Of a stretch of DNA of 64,000 nt, positions 9,545 to 21,050 are shown one piece after another. This DNA comes from Heliopora coerulea (taxonomy: Eukaryota; Cnidaria; Anthozoa; Scleralcyonacea; Helioporidae). How positions within the stretch are numbered: position 1 is the first letter of the stretch; each line of letters begins with the position of its first letter. Location of the stretch: NCBI GenBank assembly GCA_030142905.1, contig JASJOG010000016.1:809001-873000 (forward strand), in the 5' to 3' direction. Under the pieces are notes generated by a model. That model did not search any database. It was not told where the DNA came from and was given only the letters and a program-made list of their open reading frames with translations. The position numbers were made by a program, and so were the translations under genes.

Positions 9545-10322
9545 AGCATAACGACATTACTGCTCTTGTAAAACCCTTACATCGACTATTGCTGCCTTAT
9601 TTGGAGTAACTGCAACGTACCATTACAACTAAAGTTGCAGAAGTTACAGAGCAAAGCTGCAAGAGTCATAAGTGGAGATAATTACGAGATTCGTTCGACC
9701 AAAATCCTGAAAAAGCTGAAGTGGAGTCCTTTAAATTACTATCGGTTAGAACATACGCTTATTTTGATGCACAAGGTACTTTAAAAGAATGTCCCTAAAG
9801 CCATCATGGATTTGTTTAAAAGATCTGACAATGAAGTATATAATCTTCGTAGTAATAATAGTATGCTAGTGCTATCAAAACCCGGGACAAATGCTATGAA
9901 ACGAAGTTTTAGTCACCAAGCGGCAAAGATCTGGAATACTATGCCTCTACATTTAAAAAAACACCTCCCTGTCTATAACAGAATTTAAATCTAAACTCAG
10001 GGAAACTCTTCAGAGAGATAATTGTGTTATTTTAGATAATCTGAGTTATTAGTATAATTTCATTTGTAAAGATTGTAAATAGCAAGTAACAGATTTTAGG
10101 TTTTTAGCCTAGAACTATGTAAAATGTATTTTAATTAATGTATAATTATTGTGATCGTTAAGGTAGAACACGCCCCCGTGAAAATCAACAATATATATAA
10201 AATAGTTTATAAGTTAGTTTTACTTTTGTGGATTGTTGATAGGCTACCGTGACTAAATAAAGTTCAATACAATACAATACAATACAATACAGTACAATAC
10301 AATACAATATAATACAATACAT
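9545..10322 (+). pseudogene. LINE C-terminal fragment with (AATAC)n tail
   Basis: The plus frame reads YIDYCCLIWSNC, LQKLQSKAARVI and IWNTMPLHLKK, the conserved region after RT in jockey/CR1-group LINEs. The frame is open from 9806 to 9988 but has stops before that. An untranslated stretch follows and ends in a repeated AATAC pentamer at 10257-10322. A short 3' tandem repeat is usual for this LINE group. The copy is strongly 5'-truncated. Confidence 0.75.
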
Positions 10323-10980
10323 ACGCAAGCACAGTAGGTACTTCACGGTTGGTTAATCATTTTGTACTGAGGAAGTACAAAGAGTTCAACTGACGATGAA
10401 GTACTTTCTGCGCTTTTGCATTTCGTTATGCTAATTCTTATGTCGCTAGTGAAAACCAGGCTTAACTATTTTATGCTCGGAGGAGACATTACGTGATGTC
10501 GACTGTAAAGATGTACTTTGATCTATAAGCAATCACTCTACGTCAAAATCAGAACGAGCCATGAATAATCCCAAAATCTCACAGAACTTGTCCATTAACT
10601 GAGAAGATTTGGGTCCTAAAATCTTTAAGATTTCGGTTGTATAATAAAATCGGATGGGAACTTCCTCATACTTAGACGTTGTAGAATTGTGCTTTGTGTC
10701 TTCATTTAGCTCACCATTAACTTTGCCGAACAGCACTAGTTCATCCACAGATCCTTTCTACATAAAATTATCTTAATTATTACAACAGCTTAAAAAGCTT
10801 GTTCCGTTTTCATAGTACGTTTTTCAGGGCACGCAGAAGTATATTCATCCATATTCATATCATTATTGATCAGGGCACATGTACAAGCGTCTGTCCGTCA
10901 TGAAAAAGAAATTGCCAGATAGCCAACGAGAGAGAAAGAGGAAGATAGTCAGATATAGGCATAGAAAGAGAGAGAGGGAG
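10323..10980. other. Spacer with an unassigned minus-strand frame at 10533-10748
   Basis: A 71-codon minus frame (10533-10748) with mixed composition (FGKVNGELNEDTKH) matches nothing I recognise. It is not flanked by convincing splice sites. The remainder shows no feature. Confidence 0.25.
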
Positions 10981-11044
10981 ATAGGGATAGATAGATAGGT
11001 AGGTAGGTAGGTAGGTAGGTAGGTAGATAGATAGATAGGTAGAT

Positions 11045-11077
<33 letters not shown>

Positions 11078-11110
11078 GAAAGAGAGAGAGACAGACAGAC
11101 AGAGAAGAGA
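10981..11110. repeat. Compound tetranucleotide microsatellite (GATA/TAGG/GACA)n
   Basis: Runs of GATA and TAGG (10981-11050) pass into GACA (11046-11100) and then GAGA. The long minus-strand frame across it is a translation of these simple repeats. Confidence 0.92.
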
Positions 11111-11118
11111 GAGATTAC

Positions 11119-11551
11119 ATGACTGGACAGAAAAAGAAACTGCGTAAGAGGAAAAAGACAGATCTTCAAAGAATTTTGAAAAAACGGTTTAAGGCAAACA
11201 AGGCTGAGAAAGGTTATTGCCGCGCTAATTCATACGGCCAAAGATCTAACGCTGAGGATAAATATGATAAAAAAACTGGATCGAAAAGCCGAATATGTCT
11301 GCAAATTCGAGAATGTATGGAAACTGCTATGAAACGGTGCAGAAATTTTAAGCGATTGTAGCTAGTTGGCTACTTGCCTCAAGTTGTGTACGACAGAAGG
11401 CAAGACGACGTTGCAAGGGCTTTTCATGGGGAAGTCTGTTGAGAAAATGATTTGGATTCCGGTGGCAAATAGTATGAACACGAGTCAAATAAGTACTCCG
11501 TGCCTTAACACTGATGAAGAAATTTATCATCGAAGACGAGACATTGTATAA
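11119..11551 (+). other. Unassigned basic reading frames
   Basis: A frame of 80 codons (11119-11361) is very Lys/Arg-rich (KKKLRKRKKTD) and a second overlapping frame runs 11366-11551. Neither shows a domain I recognise. Basic composition is common in LINE first reading frames, so a decayed transposon fragment is possible. The function is unknown. Confidence 0.2.
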
Positions 11552-11809
11552 TTCTTGAGAAGACGAACAGAAGACAAGTCGTGTTGATATTACTGTTCTT
11601 AATGCTGGTCAAAAAGAGAATAAAAAGGGAGAAAAACTTGATAAATATGATCCGGCCGACGAAATTCGAAAAATATGGTATACGAAAATAAATATTGTGC
11701 TTGTGTATATTTGATCGTTTCGTACTTTACCCAAGGAAAGGGAAAGCAACGTGGACGGAACAGATGTCCTAGATAGGATCAGAACAATGTAGAAGTTTGC
11801 TTTTTGTAA

Positions 11810-11967
11810 GTAATACCATCACATGATGGAAATTAATGATTAAATGTCTCCGAAAGCCGAGGGAGGTTTGGGAAAGTGCCGAGGGCGTTAGCCGAGAGAC
11901 TTTTACCAACCTCCCGAGGCTTGAATAGACATTTAATCGCTCATTTCCCAACATGTTATGGTATTAG
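11810..11967. mobile_element. Foldback MITE with GTAATACCAT termini
   Basis: Ends GTAATACCAT and ATGGTATTAG are imperfect inverted repeats. Inner arms ATTAAATGTCT...GGGAGGTT and AACCTCCC...AGACATTTAAT also pair, so the whole unit folds into a hairpin. It abuts a second element with the same termini. Confidence 0.65.
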
Positions 11968-11970
11968 TTT

Positions 11971-12253
11971 GTAATACCATGATGACCGACGAAATTTACT
12001 TGGTATTATTTGAAGTTCTTTTTGGGATGTTAGTATTGTTCATAGTGGGTACCAGCCCTTGTATAAAATGAGTTTTTTAATCCTTAAATTTAAAAGTATT
12101 ATTTGATGTTCATTCATGCATGTTAATGGGCGGAAAATTTGAAATTTTCCTTCTTTTGAGGGAAAATTAGTAAAGCTATACATACTGGCGAGGGAATTTA
12201 GGGATTGAATCTCACCTTGAGAACAATAGAAACGGAGGTCATCATGGTATTAC
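11971..12253. mobile_element. MITE with perfect 17-bp terminal inverted repeats
   Basis: GTAATACCATGATGACC at 11971-11987 is the exact reverse complement of 12237-12253. The interior is non-coding. It shares its outer 10 bp with the adjacent foldback MITE, so both belong to one family. A TT dinucleotide flanks both sides, which is too short to prove a target duplication. Confidence 0.75.
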
Positions 12254-12299
12254 TTAACATGTACTAAAACGCAAGGAAAAGTGTTGAAAGTCAGAAAGG

Positions 12300-12342
12300 T
12301 TGGCGGCGGCGGTAACGACAACCGGCGGCGGCGGCGGTGGCA
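12300..12342. repeat. GGC-rich microsatellite
   Basis: Two short runs of GGC triplets separated by GTAACGACAACC. Confidence 0.7.
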
Positions 12343-12429
12343 ATTATGATAATAGATAAAGATAGAACTTGGGACTGGATAAAAAAGTGTCACATTTAAA
12401 GGCAGGAACAGAAGTGCCGATTTTGGCTG

Positions 12430-13992
12430 CTCAGGAGCAGGCCATGACAACCAACCATGTGAAGTTTTACGTTGACAAAACTTTAGAGTCTCCATTATGC
12501 CGAATGTGTAATGAAAAGGGTGAGTATGAGTCACTTGGTGAGTGAATGTAGTAAACTTGCGCAAGTATAAAATGAGACTCGACAATATAGCCAGGATTAT
12601 TCACTGGGAACTGTGTAGATTGTATGAATTGGATGATGCAGAAAAATGGCTTGAACACCAACCAATCAGTGTACTAGAAACAGATAGAACCAAAGTGCTG
12701 TGGAATTTCAAAATACAATGTAACCATACAATTGAAGTGAAAAGACCAGATATAGTGATTGCGGAGAAGGAAGAGAAAGTTTGTAAAATCATTGATATCG
12801 TAATACCAGGAGATAGTACAGTGGCAGGAAACGAAAGAGAGAAACGAGAGAAATACCAGGACTTGAAGTGAGAAATAGCAAGAATATGGTCCATGAGAAA
12901 AGTCGAAGTGATACTAGTTGTTGTTAGAGCCCTTGGAACGATACCAAAAAGACTTTACAAATGGATTGAGAAACTAGGATTGAAGATAAAAGCGGAACAT
13001 CTTTAGAAAACCGCAATTCTTGAGACAGCGAGAATATTAAGGAAGGTCCTAGAGACCACAAGAGAACTGAAAATGCCCTTTGTGATCCTTGGATGCTTTT
13101 TGCAACTTGATCTCAATAGGAAGTTACCAACATACCATCAAAACTGAGTTATCAAAGACTGAAATAAGAATTTGGGCACCAGAGTAGGACGACCATAGCT
13201 CTAGCCTACTATGAGAATGTGGACGCTCCCGCCTACCAGAGTTCGGGTGACACCTTTGGCGAGTGCCATCAAACCCCTTAGCTAAGAGTAGATAATACTC
13301 TCCGAAATAAAACCATAAATAGGTACGCAGAATATTAATTCAGAGACAATAGCCTCAATAAAACGAACAGGCTTTGATGAGATGGCCCAGGGAGTAGCGT
13401 CCCTGCCTTGAGAGTGGGTAGACAGGTAGCCAAAAGCCTCAGCTTGCCTTAATTGGCGGGTAGCTGCAAGTACACTAACTTCAGGTGTTAGAAAATCTGC
13501 CCTGTTAGCCCAAGGACTTGACGAAAATCTTCACAGCAGGCTTATGCCCTTGACCTTAGTTGGTTTAGGATAAACTAGCCTTAAATGCTGAAACAGATCT
13601 GCACTAGTCTAGAAATAAAACAATATTCAGACTTAACACTTGCAGTGGCACATCTAAACTGACCTTAACCGGTTGGAAGTGCGAGCGAGTACGGTTAAGG
13701 TGAAACTTTTAGCTAGTCAAGATTGTAGAGGGCTGTATATCTCTTACTTCTTCCTGACTGGATAAGTTTGGTAAGTAAGGGCTGGCCCTGTGGGTGTTTC
13801 TTAAAATCCATTTTGATGGTAAAATTTCCTTTCCCCACAAGTTCCCTGAAATATTCAATGTCTGTTGCGGCCTTTCCTGGTTGGATGCTGGGAGTCCGTA
13901 GGAAAGGCTGAGACCCCTTCCACTGTCCCCCTAGTTGGGTGGTGTGCGAGTTGTAATAGTAATAATGATGATGATGATGATGATGATGATGA
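12430..13992 (+). pseudogene. R2-like LINE fragment 1: CCHC knuckle, REL endonuclease, 3' UTR
   Basis: The frames show a zinc knuckle start (SPLCRMCNEKGE) and then KRPDIVIAEKEEKVCKIIDI. This is the PD...D motif of the restriction-enzyme-like endonuclease found after RT in R2/R4/NeSL-type LINEs. The text continues through REIARIWSMR and the VVRALGTIPK block to about 13010. Frameshifts are present. A roughly 900-bp untranslated region follows and ends at a GTTGGGTGGTGTGCGAGTTG box and a (TGA)n tract at 13964-13992. The endonuclease nicks target DNA in related elements. Confidence 0.75.
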
Positions 13993-14880
13993 GGAAATGA
14001 GTATTTTAGGTGAATAAGGAAGATCCTCGAATCAAAGTTAAATGCAGGAAACACTATCAAGGCAATCAATTTGCGCGCAGTCTCGATCATTAGGTATGGA
14101 GCAGGAATTATCGATTGGACAAATGAAAAACGTAGGGGAGATGGACAGAAAGACCAGGAAGATGTTAACCATCTACAAAAGCTTCCACCCAAGAGACGAT
14201 GTGGGCAGACCGTATTGGGAAAAGGCTGAGGGAGGGAGAGGTCTTAAAAGCGTGGAAAAGGTAGTCACGATAGAGGAATGTAGTTTCGGTCGCTACTTAG
14301 TACAGACTGACGAGATTCTCCTGAAGAAAATCATCTAACAAAAAATCACAAAAAAACAAAGAGGACCCTAAGATAAGAAGAAATCACTCACCGATGACAG
14401 GAAGACAAAGTTCCTAGAGAAGAGAATACATCCTGTGTTCTGGAAAGAAACAAGCATGATTAAAGATGAAGAAACAACCTGGCAGTGGTTAAGTAAAGGA
14501 ACATTAAAGCGAGAGACTGAAAGAATGATCCTTACTGAACAGAACCAAGCCTTGAGAACCAATTGGGCTAGACACTATATAGATAAAGTACTATATATTG
14601 CTCCAACCTGAAGGATTTGTGGCCAAGCAAATGTGACAATTTCCCATGTGGTAGCTCAATGCACCCCGGTTGGGTCAAAATGAATATAAGAAAGTCAGAC
14701 ATGGCAGGATTGCCGCCATGATCCACAGAGACCTCTGTCAAAAGTATGGATTTCCATTTGCGGAAAAAACTTATGAGCACTACGTGGACAAAGCGATCTA
14801 GAGCAGAGTTCTCGAAAATGAAGAGGTAAAGGTATTATGGGATTTTTACAATCCGGACTGAGAACCATGAATGTGGCGGA
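13993..14880 (+). pseudogene. R2-like LINE fragment 2
   Basis: A 5'-truncated copy begins right after the tail of fragment 1. Its frame at 14042-14338 reads MDRKTRKMLTIYKSFHPRDDVGRPYWEKAEGG, the conserved post-RT region of the family. Later frames give the zinc knuckle ICGQ...ISHVVAQC near 14610-14670. Several frameshifts break it. Confidence 0.72.
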
Positions 14881-14959
14881 GCTGGATTGTCTGGTCCAGA
14901 CATTAAGGGTTATTAGTTAAACATTGGTACGGAGTATGGAATTCAGAAGTGCGCAATGG

Positions 14960-16135
14960 TGGCAATGAGAAGTGGAAGAATGGTAGAGAATGAGAGTAAT
15001 GATCTTCTCAAAGGAGAAACCATCAAAAGCATTGAACGAAATTGAAGGATAGAAATACCTAAGGATTTTGGAATGCGACAAGCTGAAAAGTGGTGAAATG
15101 AAAGAAAAGTTCAGCATTGAATTCTTTAGGAGAATGAAAAAGATCCTCAAGTTCAAACTGAATGCAGACAATATAATCAAGGCGATTAACTCCCGGGCTG
15201 TATCAGTCACAAAGTATGGTGCAGGGATAATCGAATGGGCAAAAGAAGGACTAAAGGAAATGGACAGAAACACAAGGAAGCTACTTCCTATCTATAAGTG
15301 CTTCCACCAAAGAGATGACGTGGACTGGTTATATTGGAAGAGGATTAAAGGAGGGAGAGGACTGCTGAGTGTGGAGGACCTTGTGGAAATTGAGAAGTGT
15401 AGACTTGGACATTACCTCACCGAGACAAAGGAAGAGTTTCTGAAGGTGATCAAGAAAGAAAACTTTTTTAAGCATGAGGCTAAAGAAAGGAAGAAAACCA
15501 TTACAAATAGAAGAAAACAAAGGTTCCTTGAAAAAAGGATACATCCTTTATTTTTGGACAGGAACAAAGGAGGTAAGGGATGAGGAGGCAACATGGCAAT
15601 GGTTAAGAAGAGGAACGCTAAAGAAGGAAGCAGAAGGAATGATCCTAACAGCTCAAAATCAAGTCCTCAGAACCAAATGGGTGAGACACCATATTGACAA
15701 TGAGCTTGAAACTGCACTGGACTTGCCGATGAAACCATCGAACATGTAATCTCGGAATGTATTTTTCTTGCTCAATAGGATTATAAGACTGTGAGATACG
15801 ATAAGATCGCTGCTACCATATATGGAGAGCTCTGTGAGAAGTATGGATTTGAATATTCGGGAAAAAGCTACAACCACCATAATGACTATAGGAAAACAGA
15901 GTATTGGAAAATGAGGAAGTAAAAATCCTACGGGATTTCGCCATCCAGACTGAAAAGAAGCTAGAACACAACAAACCAGATCTAGTCATACTGACCAAGA
16001 AAGACAAGACAGCATAAATAGTGGACGTAGGTTGCCCATTTGATACAAGGATTAAAGAGAGGGAAAGAACAAAGATAGAGAAATATACAAACCTTAACGT
16101 CATACTCCGATACACTAATGAAAATGTAATAATGT
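14960..16135 (+). pseudogene. R2-like LINE fragment 3
   Basis: This is the best-preserved of the three. The frame at 15068-15583 starts with an RT-thumb stretch (YLRILECDKLKSGEMKEKF) and passes through NAINSRAV-like text to MDRNTRKLLPIYKCFHQRDDV and GGRGLLSVEDLVE. A frameshift leads to WQWLRRGTLKKE. The zinc knuckle is near 15720-15770 and the endonuclease motif KPDLVILTKKDKTA...IVDVGCPFD near 15975-16050. Stops and frameshifts make it dead. Confidence 0.78.
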
Positions 16136-16678
16136 GGAAAATTCCTAAAACTATGCATGACTAACCGAACCGGGAAACCGAACCCATGGCTCAGTTTCAA
16201 TATTTTTGTGTTAAAGCTATGCAAAAACCACAGCAAGGCCAGATTCTATACGCGCGCCACACTAATGTCCATGATTTCTGCCCATGCGCAATAATTAAAA
16301 TCCATAGACAAGCAGACCCAAAGACCGCGGTAGCATGGCTTCATCATAGTTATTTAATTGATTGACTTTGGGCCCCGGAAGCCAGTGGTATTTATTTTCG
16401 TGGCTTACTCAATTGCATCCATTTGAGTTCACTGAGTTGTTTAACTGCGGACGTGGTGGCATTCGTGTATCCAAGATTGAAAGTCTAACACGCCTCCCTT
16501 ATCGACGATAACAGTAAATTGTAACTCTTTTCTGAAAATTTTTGAAAATGCTTTATCAACATTAAAAGTGAGTAAGATGTTTAATGTTCTGTTGAGCCAA
16601 AAATCATGTACACACTTAGATCATCCTAAGGAGGGTAAATTTTATGACCGAACCTTTTTTCTTATATTTTCCCAACAG
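16136..16678. other. Spacer before the first LRR exon
   Basis: I see no gene. The stretch lies between the LINE remnants and a good splice acceptor at 16677-16678. It is probably intron of the LRR gene. Confidence 0.4.
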
Positions 16679-16750
16679 ATATCTTACTTTTAACAAAATT
16701 GAGAAAATTCCTACCAAAATATTTTCCTCAACAAAGAGCCTTGAAATATT
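16679..16750 (+). CDS. Leucine-rich repeat exon 1 (72 nt)
   Basis: The exon is flanked by a pyrimidine-rich acceptor (CCCAACAG) and donor GTAAGT. It is exactly 72 nt and splits a Leu codon after its second base at each side (phase 2-2). The 24 residues begin YLTFNKIEKIP and end SLEIL, with the LRR skeleton L, N, I, I-P, F, L, L. One repeat per 72-nt phase-2 exon is the known gene architecture of LGR and relaxin-family receptors and of some other LRR proteins. Extracellular ligand binding is the expected role. The repeat is intact. Confidence 0.82.
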
Positions 16751-17891
16751 GTAAGTATGTTAAACTAGGAAATGTTAACGTGTAGAGACAGTGAAACGCA
16801 AAGATAATAAACCAAGAATTGTCGTCCTACTGCCCGTCCATAAGCCTGAGAGGGTGTAAAGTGTTTCAAACCATGTCGATTACGTTAAGTTAATAGCTCA
16901 TAAAAATTTTATTGTCTTAGTTTTTGTCGATTGACAACATCATGCTGTCTGATGTCGTTGATCGACGAAACCTCATACTACAAAAGCTTTTTAAACTTTT
17001 TAACTTTTTTAAACTCTTTAACTCACATTAGTCCGCCGTATTGGAACAGAGTTGCAAAACAGAAGATCATAATATTTTAAAAACTAACGAGTGATGGATG
17101 GTTCGGGAAAAATAATGTTAACGAGATTTGTTAAGATTATGGTTATCTCTTGCTTGAGTAGCGATATCTACATGTGTCTATTGGTTAAAGACCTGGTATA
17201 CCATTTAATTGCTGTCGCGTTAATCACTTTAAAGAACATCGACATTATTCTAGAATTATTCGATTTATTCTGGTCACTTTTTTGATTAGCTAATAGTTAC
17301 CTAAGAATAACTACTTTCAAATAATAATTTGCTAATATGCATTGACGGGGCTACCTCGTTTCATTGAAAGTTCAATTCTGCTCATGCACGTCACACTCAA
17401 CCTCTCAAATACTCCTCGTTCACCCTAATGGTTTCAAAGTTTTTCAAAAAAGTTTGAAAGATTGTCCAAAAATGAAGGAAATTAAATTAGAAAATAAATC
17501 CGGTAATAAAAACAGTTGAACGGATCCGGTTATTGGAAAATATTGAAAGTTGTGATTTGTGAATTCTTTGCAAATGAATTGATTGATAAGGCTTTCGTTA
17601 ACGGTAGTCTGCTCTCCGACTGACAAAATTATGATATAAAAGATTTGTGGTTTTGCATGGTAATGTATGAGTAAAAGCATGGATAACTCTGTGGATAGTG
17701 ATTTATTTACAAGATAAGCTTTCGTGCTGGGGTCTCAGAACGTCTTTACTAGAACTTAACTTTACGATAATTCTGCTTTAAAGACGTCCTAAGACCCCAG
17801 GTAAAAAGCTTGTTTACAGATAAAATCCCGTGGTGTATTCCGAAAGGTTCTTCACATTAGAAAAAATCACGATGTTTGCCGTTGTCTTTAG
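16751..17891. other. Intron between LRR exons 1 and 2
   Basis: No coding frame of note apart from chance frames. It contains the foldback at 17718-17812. Confidence 0.6.
17718..17812. repeat. Foldback element in intron
   Basis: AAGCTT...GGGGTCT-AG-ACGTCTTTA on the left is mirrored by TAAAGACGT-CT-AGACCCC...AAGCTT on the right. Arms are about 35 bp with a short unpaired centre. It is a small MITE-like hairpin 80 bp upstream of LRR exon 2. Confidence 0.75.
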
Positions 17892-17963
17892 GTTCCTCGC
17901 TGATAACATCATCAAAGTTATTCCTCCTTCTTTATTTGAAAATATGCCAAAACTTCTCATACT
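17892..17963 (+). CDS. Leucine-rich repeat exon 2 (72 nt)
   Basis: Acceptor TGTCTTTAG, donor GTAAGT, length 72 nt, phase 2-2. The repeat reads FLADNIIKVIPPSLF and ends PKLLIL, matching the LRR skeleton. It splices in frame to exon 1 because both borders split a Leu codon after its second base. Confidence 0.82.
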
Positions 17964-19333
17964 GTAAGTGCTGACTTGATACTTTGTACTACACATTGCA
18001 TGATGAATAATTTGTAGTAAACATGGCTCTATCTGCGAAAATGATGGATAGTCCACAATTAACCGTTTAAAGTCGCATTTGGTCTGTTATTTTGTGCGAT
18101 ATATTCATAAAAGACGTTTTAACCTTTTCGTAAAAGCTTCCACAAGTAAAGAAACTGGACTTTTTTGAAAAAATAATGTCAAGCAAATGAAACGTACAAC
18201 ATCTTAGATTGAGTGGGTGAATTTTTCAGAGTAGACTCAAATCCAGTGTACTCTCACTATCCTAGAGAAAGGGGGGGATAAGCGAGGTTGCCTTTTGTTT
18301 AGTGATATTTTGGAATTTTTTCAAAAATATAACAACAAACAAATTTAAATTTTCACTTTGTCACGTAGTTCGTCGATTTGTTGAGAAGAACAAACACCAG
18401 GTTGTATACGACTCAATCCTTTACCCGATAGTACCGTCAGTTAAGGTGGCTTTGCAGATACCACTTGTTCTTGTTAAATCGTAGTCCTATCTCCGTAGCA
18501 ACCTAGGGTTAATGTATACATTAAATTTGAGGATTTTTGACTTGGAAAATTTCTTTGACACATTTTTAATAAAGTGAACATAGTTAGTGTAACAACAATC
18601 TGTTTATCAAAAATTTTTTATAAGAGGTAGTTGTGTTAAATCTGCTGACTTTATTACAAATAAACCTGTGTTGACAACCTTCCCTCATATTGACACTTAT
18701 ACAAACTTTCAGAAAACTTCACCAGAGATAATTAGTACTAACTGTGATATGGATTTAAATATGCCAATTTCCAACAATGTTGTGAATATGTCACATACTA
18801 ACCCCGTATCCAAGTGCAGTATACTTGCTTTAAAGATAGAAATATGCATTAATGAAGACCGCACGATTCTATTTTGTTAAAACAGAACTTATCTGAGGTC
18901 ACGTTAAACAGCAATTAGCAAAATGAAATTAGTTTTACTAGGATGGTTTTATATGTGCTTCACTAACGGATATTATATATTCTGACGCGAGCTCTTTACA
19001 GCAAGTACGTAACCAGACTTTATGTCAAAATGCTCATTCCAGTTCTTGGCCAACAATGGATTCGTTTACAGAAACATAAATTGCTTAAGGAAGATTTCTT
19101 GATTATCCATACCCTCAAAAAAAACATACATATGGTCTATAAGGATACTGACTTACTGGACTACATCTTTGACGAAAATATTACAGTATTGTTTGTCTGA
19201 CTATTCATGCACATAAATTTAAATTATGCTATAATTTAGTGTTTATCCTTTATTTTTATGTTGTTGAATTTTTCTACAAGTAGACAAGATGATAAAAAGA
19301 GCTTAACATAAATACTAATATTCGTTTTATTAG
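17964..19333. other. Intron between LRR exons 2 and 3
   Basis: AT-rich with chance frames only; the frame at 18668-18880 has no recognisable domain. Confidence 0.55.
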
Positions 19334-19405
19334 ATCTCTCGATGGTAACAGGATTGAGAAAATCGAACCTACAACTTTCCACAATACTCAAAATCTTGAA
19401 ATACT
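19334..19405 (+). CDS. Leucine-rich repeat exon 3 (72 nt)
   Basis: Acceptor TTTTATTAG, donor GTATGT, 72 nt, phase 2-2. The repeat begins SLDGNRIEKIEP and ends NLEIL. It has the expected N, I, I, F and L positions. Confidence 0.82.
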
Positions 19406-20139
19406 GTATGTTTTTAAAATTTCTTATTTTAGAAAGCATGGCCCATCTGGTGTGGGTAATTTTGAATGAAAGTTGGGAATAGAGTTTGAGATTGGAACTT
19501 TATAGAGACGTGTGGGTTGATGGAGGAACGTATCGATATCGTAATTATTTAAGTATGAAAATTTAGTCAGATTTAAATAATGGATGATATAGCCCCTGAA
19601 TATGGTCCCGAGATACCATGATATTTAATTCATTAGAAAATATTTTTATTATCATTATTATTATTATTAAATTATTATCATTAAATTATTATCATTAAAT
19701 TATTATCATTAAATTATTATTATTATATAGATGACAAAATATTTGATTTGTCAAAGTGGGATTTAATTTTCAACGGTATTAAAGAAATTTAACAGCTTGA
19801 GCAAGCAGGGGTGTAAGGGCTGGGGAAGCATTAGGAACACGTGATCCCTAAATTTGTGATTTTTAAATTCATGGATAAGTGAAGCATAGGAATAAGTTAG
19901 CGGAATGGGAGCCGCGTAACTCGCTCAGTCATGCTTGAAGGTATGCCTGTGAAAGGAGTTGTTTGCGACATTAATAGGAAGATTCGAGTGACTGGTTTCA
20001 CTTTAGTGTGATTTTTAATCATCGAAATAATAAAATAAATATCGTCAAGTTTTAGAAGAGCTTGAAGTGTAGACAAGGATTCGTTCTACCGAGTAGAAAA
20101 AACGCGCAACATTCAGTGCAAAATGTACAGTATTGAGAT
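19406..20139. other. Intron with ATT-rich minisatellite
   Basis: 19640-19731 holds ATT triplets and four copies of a 14-bp unit TCATTAAATTATTA. The rest shows nothing. Confidence 0.7.
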
Positions 20140-20270
20140 AGATGAACAATTGTCAAGCTCTATACTCAGAAAAACGATTTCTGAGCCCCAGACGAGGATT
20201 GAACCCGCAATCTTCTGATGACCGGTGAGACGCTCTAACCATTGAGCTACCAAGACTCAGATGGTGGAGC
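20140..20270 (-). mobile_element. tRNA-derived SINE, copy 1
   Basis: On the minus strand 20260-20181 has a tRNA-like head: A box GGTAGCTCAATGG and B box GGGTTCAATCC separated by an anticodon-like arm with loop CCGGTCA. The same head and a flanking GAGATAGATGAAC...CAAGCTCTATACTC body recur twice nearby. A and B boxes would serve as an internal RNA polymerase III promoter. It is too embedded in repeat body to be a functional tRNA gene. Confidence 0.75.
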
Positions 20271-20378
20271 TAAGGTGCAAGTTTGACATATATGTGCGAC
20301 CTAAGTAGAAGCCACTATATATTAATAATGATTGATGCAGTTTATGTTTTTAGAAATGTAAGAGCGTGGATATATCTT

Positions 20379-20652
20379 GAGATAGATGAACGATCGTCAA
20401 GCTCTATACTCGTAAAAACGATTTCTGAGCCCCAGACAGGGATCGAACCCGCAACCTTCTGATGACCGGTAAGACACTCAGCTTAGGTCGCACATATATG
20501 TCCAACTTGCACCTTAGCTCACCATCTGAGTCTTGGTAGCTCAATGGTTAAAGTGTCTTACCGGTCATCAGAAGGTTGCGTGTTGGATCACCGTCTGGTT
20601 CTCAGAAATCGTTTTTCTGATTATAGAGCTTGACTATCGTTCATCTATCTCA
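20379..20652. repeat. Inverted pair of tRNA-derived SINE copies
   Basis: The left arm, about 20379-20476 (minus orientation), and the right arm, about 20531-20652 (plus orientation), are copies of the same SINE as at 20140-20270. They face each other across a centre that includes GGTCGCACATATATGT. The left copy lacks its A box. The right copy has tRNA-like 20531-20604. Confidence 0.78.
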
Positions 20653-20748
20653 TTAGAAGCATTGTATAGATGCCGATATGGAGGAAACTAGTTAGTTTCG
20701 AAATATCCAACAGAATCATACCATCATTCCACGGCCTGCTCCCGGCTT

Positions 20749-20820
20749 GGCCTTGTAGCTCAGTTGGTAGAGCGTCGGACAATTAAACCGAAGATCGCGA
20801 AGTTCGAAGCCGCGGTCAAG
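20749..20820 (+). mobile_element. tRNA-derived SINE head, family 2
   Basis: A box TAGCTCAGTTGGTAGAGC is followed by an anticodon-like arm and a mutated B box (AGTTCGAAGCC). It matches 21422-21498 on the minus strand. The flanking CCCGGCTTGGCC is shared too, so this is a repeat and not a single-copy tRNA gene. Confidence 0.7.
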
Positions 20821-20906
20821 TAGAGTTTTCTCTCCTTACCCGGTATGGGTTCGTTTCAGTTGGAAGTAGCATTAATATTCTTAACTTTGACCCACAATTT
20901 TACACA

Positions 20907-20907
<1 letters not shown>

Positions 20908-20957
<50 letters not shown>
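20908..20957. repeat. (TA)n microsatellite
   Basis: Pure TA run of about 50 bp. Confidence 0.92.
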
Positions 20958-20962
<5 letters not shown>

Positions 20963-21050
20963 AAAGGCAAGGACCAGGAAGGTTGCAGTGTTGGTTTGAA
21001 AATGAAGAGCGCTCAATACCATACCAGTAGAGCGAATAAAGAAGTAAAAT
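20958..21050 (+). repeat. Dispersed repeat, inverted mate at 22215-22305
   Basis: CCAAAGGCAAGGACCAGG...GAAGAGCGCTCAATACC...AAGTAAAATAG recurs as its reverse complement at 22215-22305 and, in part, at 22006-22075. Each copy abuts a TA tract. The class is unknown; probably part of a SINE-like composite with the tRNA heads. Confidence 0.7.

Noticed and set aside
20749..20820. Functional tRNA gene
   Set aside because: The B box is mutated and the same block with the same flank recurs inverted at 21422-21498, so it is better explained as a SINE head.
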